40,994 nt of DNA, taken from assembly GCA_022340585.1 (NCBI GenBank), contig JAJDNS010000204.1, positions 1-40,994 on the forward strand, given 5' to 3'. The notes under the pieces are model-generated. The model was not told where the DNA came from and ran no database searches. It saw only the letters and a list, made by a program, of their open reading frames with translations. Both the position numbers and the translations under genes were made by a program. The DNA is from Acidobacteriota bacterium. GTDB lineage: Bacteria > Acidobacteriota > Vicinamibacteria > Fen-336. Positions 38,311-40,994 of this stretch are shown here, in pieces; positions within the stretch are counted from its first letter, which is position 1; every line of letters starts with the position of its first letter.

Positions 38311-39648
38311 TCAGCTCTTCGGCGCCGTCTCGTCGATGTGCACGAGGTAGTCCGGCGCCTGGCTGTCGAGGAAGTGGAGGTTCAGCCGTCGGATGTTGTC
38401 CCTCCCCACGTACGTCCCCCGGACCTCGGCCCGGGTCCTGAACGGGCCGCCCACCTCTTCGAGGTAGACCACGTCACCAGGGGTGAGCGAGGCAAAGGTG
38501 GTCATGACCCGCGCCCCGCCCCGGCCCACGTTCTCGGCAATCGTGCGCTCCTCCTGGAGCACCGTCCCCAGCGTGCCCTCCCGGCGCAGCACGAAGTTGA
38601 CGAAGATGTCGAGGCGGGTCACCCGCCGCCGATCGACCGGGGTGGGCGCCGAGGTGGTGGACGTGGGCGTCGCTCCTCCCCCCACCACCGGCATCCCCGA
38701 GGTGGGCAGGGTGTCCTCCAGCGCCCCCGACGCCGTCATGAGCTGGGCCTCGCGCAGCGCGTCGGCCATCGCCGCCGCGGAGTCGAAGCGGTCCGCCCGG
38801 TCCTTGGCCAGGGCCCGGCGCAGCACCGACACCGCCGGCAGGGGGATGCGCCCGGCCACCGGCCCGTCGAAGGGGACCTGGTCCTGGATGTGCTTGAACA
38901 GCGTGGCCACCGGGGTTTCTCCCCGGAAGGGGACCTGGCCGGTGAACATCTCGTAGATCATGATCCCGAGGGAGTAGATGTCGGAGCGGTGGTCGATCTT
39001 CTCGCCGATGCACTGCTCAGGGCTCATGTACTCGGGGGTGCCCATGATCTGGCCGGTGGTGGTCAGACCGCCGCCGGTGCGGTCGGCGCCGGCGGTCTTC
39101 GCGATCCCGAAGTCCATGAGCCGGACCACCCCGCGGGCGTCCCGCATGATGTTGGACGTCTTGAGGTCGCGGTGGACGAGGCCGACGTCGTGGATGGCCT
39201 GCAGCCCGTCCGCGGCCTGGATCGCGATATCGAATGCGTCGTCGATGGCCACCAGTCCGCCCTGCTCGCGGGCGAGCTGGCGCAGGTCCAGCCCTTCCAC
39301 GAACTCCATGGAGATGTAGCGCATCCCCTGGTCTTCACCGTACTCGTGATAGCGGCAGGCGTTGCGGTGGGAGACCTTCCGCGCCAGCTTGATCTCGTGG
39401 CGGAATCGCTGGGCCATCTCCGGCGTGTTGGCGAGCTCGGCGCGCAGGACCTTGATCGCCACGTCCTCCTCGAGCATGCGGTCGTGGGCCTTGTAGACCA
39501 TGCCCATCCCGCCCCGGCCGAGGGGACTCACCACCTCGTAGCGGTTGGCGATGAGGGAGCCCTGGGTGAGCGCGCCGAGGGCGCGCCCGCAGGTGAAGCA
39601 GGCTTCGGCCTTGTCGTCGTTGGACGACTTGCAGGAGGGACAGATCAT
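38311..39648 (-). CDS. Ser/Thr protein kinase with zinc-ribbon N-terminus and PilZ-like C-terminus
   Basis: Cytoplasmic Hanks-type kinase of 445 residues without membrane segment. Cys3, Cys6, Cys17 and Cys20 form a small zinc ribbon. The kinase domain (37-300) has GRGGMGMVY (45-52), Lys66 (VAIKVL), HRDLKTSN with Asp161, DFG at 179-181 and TPEYMSPEQ; all catalytic residues are present. After a Thr/Pro linker, residues 338-445 resemble a PilZ domain: Arg341 to Arg345 as RxxxR, and NVGRGGARV where the family has (D/N)xSxxG, the Ser replaced by Gly. A cyclic-di-GMP-responsive kinase is an inference. It is upstream of dusB and divergent from the aldehyde dehydrogenase gene. The 198-base gap 39649-39846 holds only promoters. 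Confidence 0.9.
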   Translation of the reverse strand: MICPSCKSSNDDKAEACFTCGRALGALTQGSLIANRYEVVSPLGRGGMGMVYKAHDRMLEEDVAIKVLRAELANTPEMAQRFRHEIKLARKVSHRNACRYHEYGEDQGMRYISMEFVEGLDLRQLAREQGGLVAIDDAFDIAIQAADGLQAIHDVGLVHRDLKTSNIMRDARGVVRLMDFGIAKTAGADRTGGGLTTTGQIMGTPEYMSPEQCIGEKIDHRSDIYSLGIMIYEMFTGQVPFRGETPVATLFKHIQDQVPFDGPVAGRIPLPAVSVLRRALAKDRADRFDSAAAMADALREAQLMTASGALEDTLPTSGMPVVGGGATPTSTTSAPTPVDRRRVTRLDIFVNFVLRREGTLGTVLQEERTIAENVGRGGARVMTTFASLTPGDVVYLEEVGGPFRTRAEVRGTYVGRDNIRRLNLHFLDSQAPDYLVHIDETAPKS

Positions 39649-39831
39649 GGGCGGGGCCTCAGCGGACCCGTCCTATTGTGTATCGGAAAGCCTGCCACCT
39701 GCATGGAGGGACACCGGACAGCCTCACCACCTTCGAGGCCGTGGCCCCCTGGGCCGGCACCCGAAGGCCGTGTGTGCCGCCGAGGATAGCATCTCCGTCA
39801 AGCAGGCACGCGGCCGGAGTGGCGCCGGGCG

Positions 39832-39837
39832 TATCAT
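39832..39837 (+). promoter_or_regulatory. Candidate -10 box (TATCAT) at the aldehyde dehydrogenase start
   Basis: TATCAT ends nine bases before ATG 39847, with no Shine-Dalgarno sequence between. The start of transcription would leave a leader of at most a few bases. Confidence 0.45.
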
Positions 39838-39846
39838 GGCCGAGTC

Positions 39847-40994
39847 ATGACTCTTCGATCCCTGAACCCCGCGACCGGCAAGACGATCCGCGAGTACCCG
39901 GAGGCCTCGGCCCAGGAGGTCGCGGCCACCCTCGCCGCGGCCCGCGCGGCGTTCGCGAGCTGGCGACGCCGGCCATTCTCCGAGCGTGCCGGCCCCCTCA
40001 AGCGCGCCGGTGAGCTTCTGCGCGAGCGCCGCGAGGAGCTCGCCCGCCTGATGGCCCTCGAGATGGGCAAGCCCCTGGCCCAGGGCCGCGCCGAGGCCGA
40101 CAAGTGCGCCTGGGTCTGCGATCACTACGGCCAGGGCGCCGAGGGCTTCCTGTCTCCCGAGGACGTCTCCACCGACGCCACCCGCAGCTACGTGGCCTTC
40201 GAGCCCCTGGGCGTGGTCCTCGCCGTGATGCCCTGGAACTTCCCCCTCTGGCAGGTTTTCCGCTTCGCCGCCCCCGCCCTCATGGCCGGGAACGCCGGGA
40301 TCCTCAAGCACTCCTCGAACGTCTCCGGCTGCGCCCTGGCCCTGGAGACGGTCCTCCACGACGCCGGGGTGCCACGGGACGTCTTCCGCACGCTGCTGGT
40401 GGGCTCGGCCCGCGTGAGCGGGCTCATCGAGGCGCCCGAGATCGCGGCGGTGACCCTCACCGGCTCCACTCCCGCGGGCCGGGCCGTCGCCGAGAAGGCG
40501 GGAGCCTGTTTGAAGAAGGTGGTGCTCGAGCTGGGGGGCTCGGACCCCTACGTCATCCTGGAGGACGCCGACCTCGACGCGGCCGCCGAGACCTGCGCCA
40601 CCGCCCGCCTCATCAACGGGGGGCAGAGCTGCATCGCGGCCAAGCGCTTCGTCGTCGTCGAGGAGGTCCTCGAGGCCTTCGTGGAGCGGCTGGTCGAGCA
40701 CATGAACGCCCACCGCGTGGGCGACCCCCTCGACGAGGCCACCGACATCGGCCCCCAGGCCCGGCGGGACCTCCGCGACGACCTCCACCGCCAGGTCCAG
40801 GCCAGCGTCGAGGCCGGTGCCCGCGTCCGCCTCGGGTGCCAGATCCCCGACGGCCCCGGGGCCTACTACCCCCCCAGCGTCCTCACCAACGTGGCCCCGG
40901 GCATGCCCGCCTACGACGAGGAGCTCTTCGGCCCGGTGGCCGCGGTCCTCCGCGCCCGGGACGAGGCCGACGCCATCCGCATCGCCAACGACAC
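39847..40994 (+). CDS. NAD(P)-dependent succinate-semialdehyde dehydrogenase-like (3' end cut by window edge)
   Basis: Aldehyde dehydrogenase superfamily; 382 codons are visible of an expected 455 or so. The oxyanion Asn131 lies in MPWNFPLWQVFRFAAPALMAGN (split as MPWNFPLWQ and FRFAAPALMAGN). Glu228 in VLELGG is the general base and Cys262 in GGQSCIAAKR the nucleophile. The MPWNFP...KHSSNV and GSDPYVILEDADLD patterns match the YneI/Sad-type succinate-semialdehyde dehydrogenases that feed 4-aminobutyrate or related carbon into the TCA cycle. The reading frame is open at the right edge. The start is ATG 39847, probably leaderless. Another aldehyde substrate is possible. Confidence 0.91.
   Translation, partial: MTLRSLNPATGKTIREYPEASAQEVAATLAAARAAFASWRRRPFSERAGPLKRAGELLRERREELARLMALEMGKPLAQGRAEADKCAWVCDHYGQGAEGFLSPEDVSTDATRSYVAFEPLGVVLAVMPWNFPLWQVFRFAAPALMAGNAGILKHSSNVSGCALALETVLHDAGVPRDVFRTLLVGSARVSGLIEAPEIAAVTLTGSTPAGRAVAEKAGACLKKVVLELGGSDPYVILEDADLDAAAETCATARLINGGQSCIAAKRFVVVEEVLEAFVERLVEHMNAHRVGDPLDEATDIGPQARRDLRDDLHRQVQASVEAGARVRLGCQIPDGPGAYYPPSVLTNVAPGMPAYDEELFGPVAAVLRARDEADAIRIAND

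Overview
This 41 kb window is very GC-rich chromosomal DNA from a Gram-negative bacterium (two lipid A/LPS core genes at the left edge). The best taxonomic clue is the 722-residue secreted VWFA protein at 22126-24294, of a kind (VWFA-related acidobacterial domain) concentrated in Acidobacteriota. The futalosine-pathway gene mqnD fits as well. I read it as an acidobacterium; the class cannot be decided from sequence alone. No tRNA, rRNA, CRISPR array, transposase or phage gene was seen. Coding density is high and no gene-free stretch exceeds about 230 bases.

Layout. 1-2182: lpxK and waaA on the minus strand. 2368-6869: a ferredoxin, then a four-gene sugar cluster: aldo/keto reductase, zinc dehydrogenase, fucose mutarotase FucU and fucose permease FucP. 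7049-9151: a large acidic protein with tandem 29- and 30-residue repeats. 9071-12574: an OPT transporter and an LCAT-like lipase on the minus strand. 12764-16034: gap, pgk and tpiA. 16075-21467: an accessory block (Tat-exported enolase-superfamily protein, nucleotidyltransferase plus a 72-residue partner, two secreted glycoside hydrolase-like proteins) lying between tpiA and secG. 21695-28736: secG, VWFA protein, Rieske ferredoxin, HAD phosphatase, dienelactone hydrolase, exported M24 peptidase, a secreted unknown and a TfoX-like protein. 28825-30924: zinc-ribbon protein, DUF1285-like protein and queG. 31123-38291: lipoprotein, AsmA-like protein, mqnD, an ABC exporter pair, a small unknown and dusB. 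38311-end: a Ser/Thr kinase with a PilZ-like tail and a truncated aldehyde dehydrogenase.

The genes that work together are lpxK/waaA (lipid A phosphorylation and Kdo addition), the fucose cluster (uptake, anomer conversion, probably oxidation without a kinase), gap/pgk/tpiA (triose stage of glycolysis) and the NatA/NatB-type ABC pair. The remainder are mostly single housekeeping or secreted genes.

The most unusual structures are: (1) a family of intergenic hairpins with GGGGTCAGG arms at four loci, resembling REP/REPIN elements although no RAYT transposase is in the window; (2) a glycoside hydrolase-like protein whose C-terminal sandwich is interrupted by a PA14 module with its halves in reversed order; (3) an apparent habit of leaderless starts (TANNNT 6-10 nt before ATG) together with three apparent non-canonical start codons (CTG, CTG, ACG); (4) a kinase ending in a PilZ-like domain; (5) the tandem-repeat acidic protein. 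None is proven to be a new system; each is given with a decisive check.
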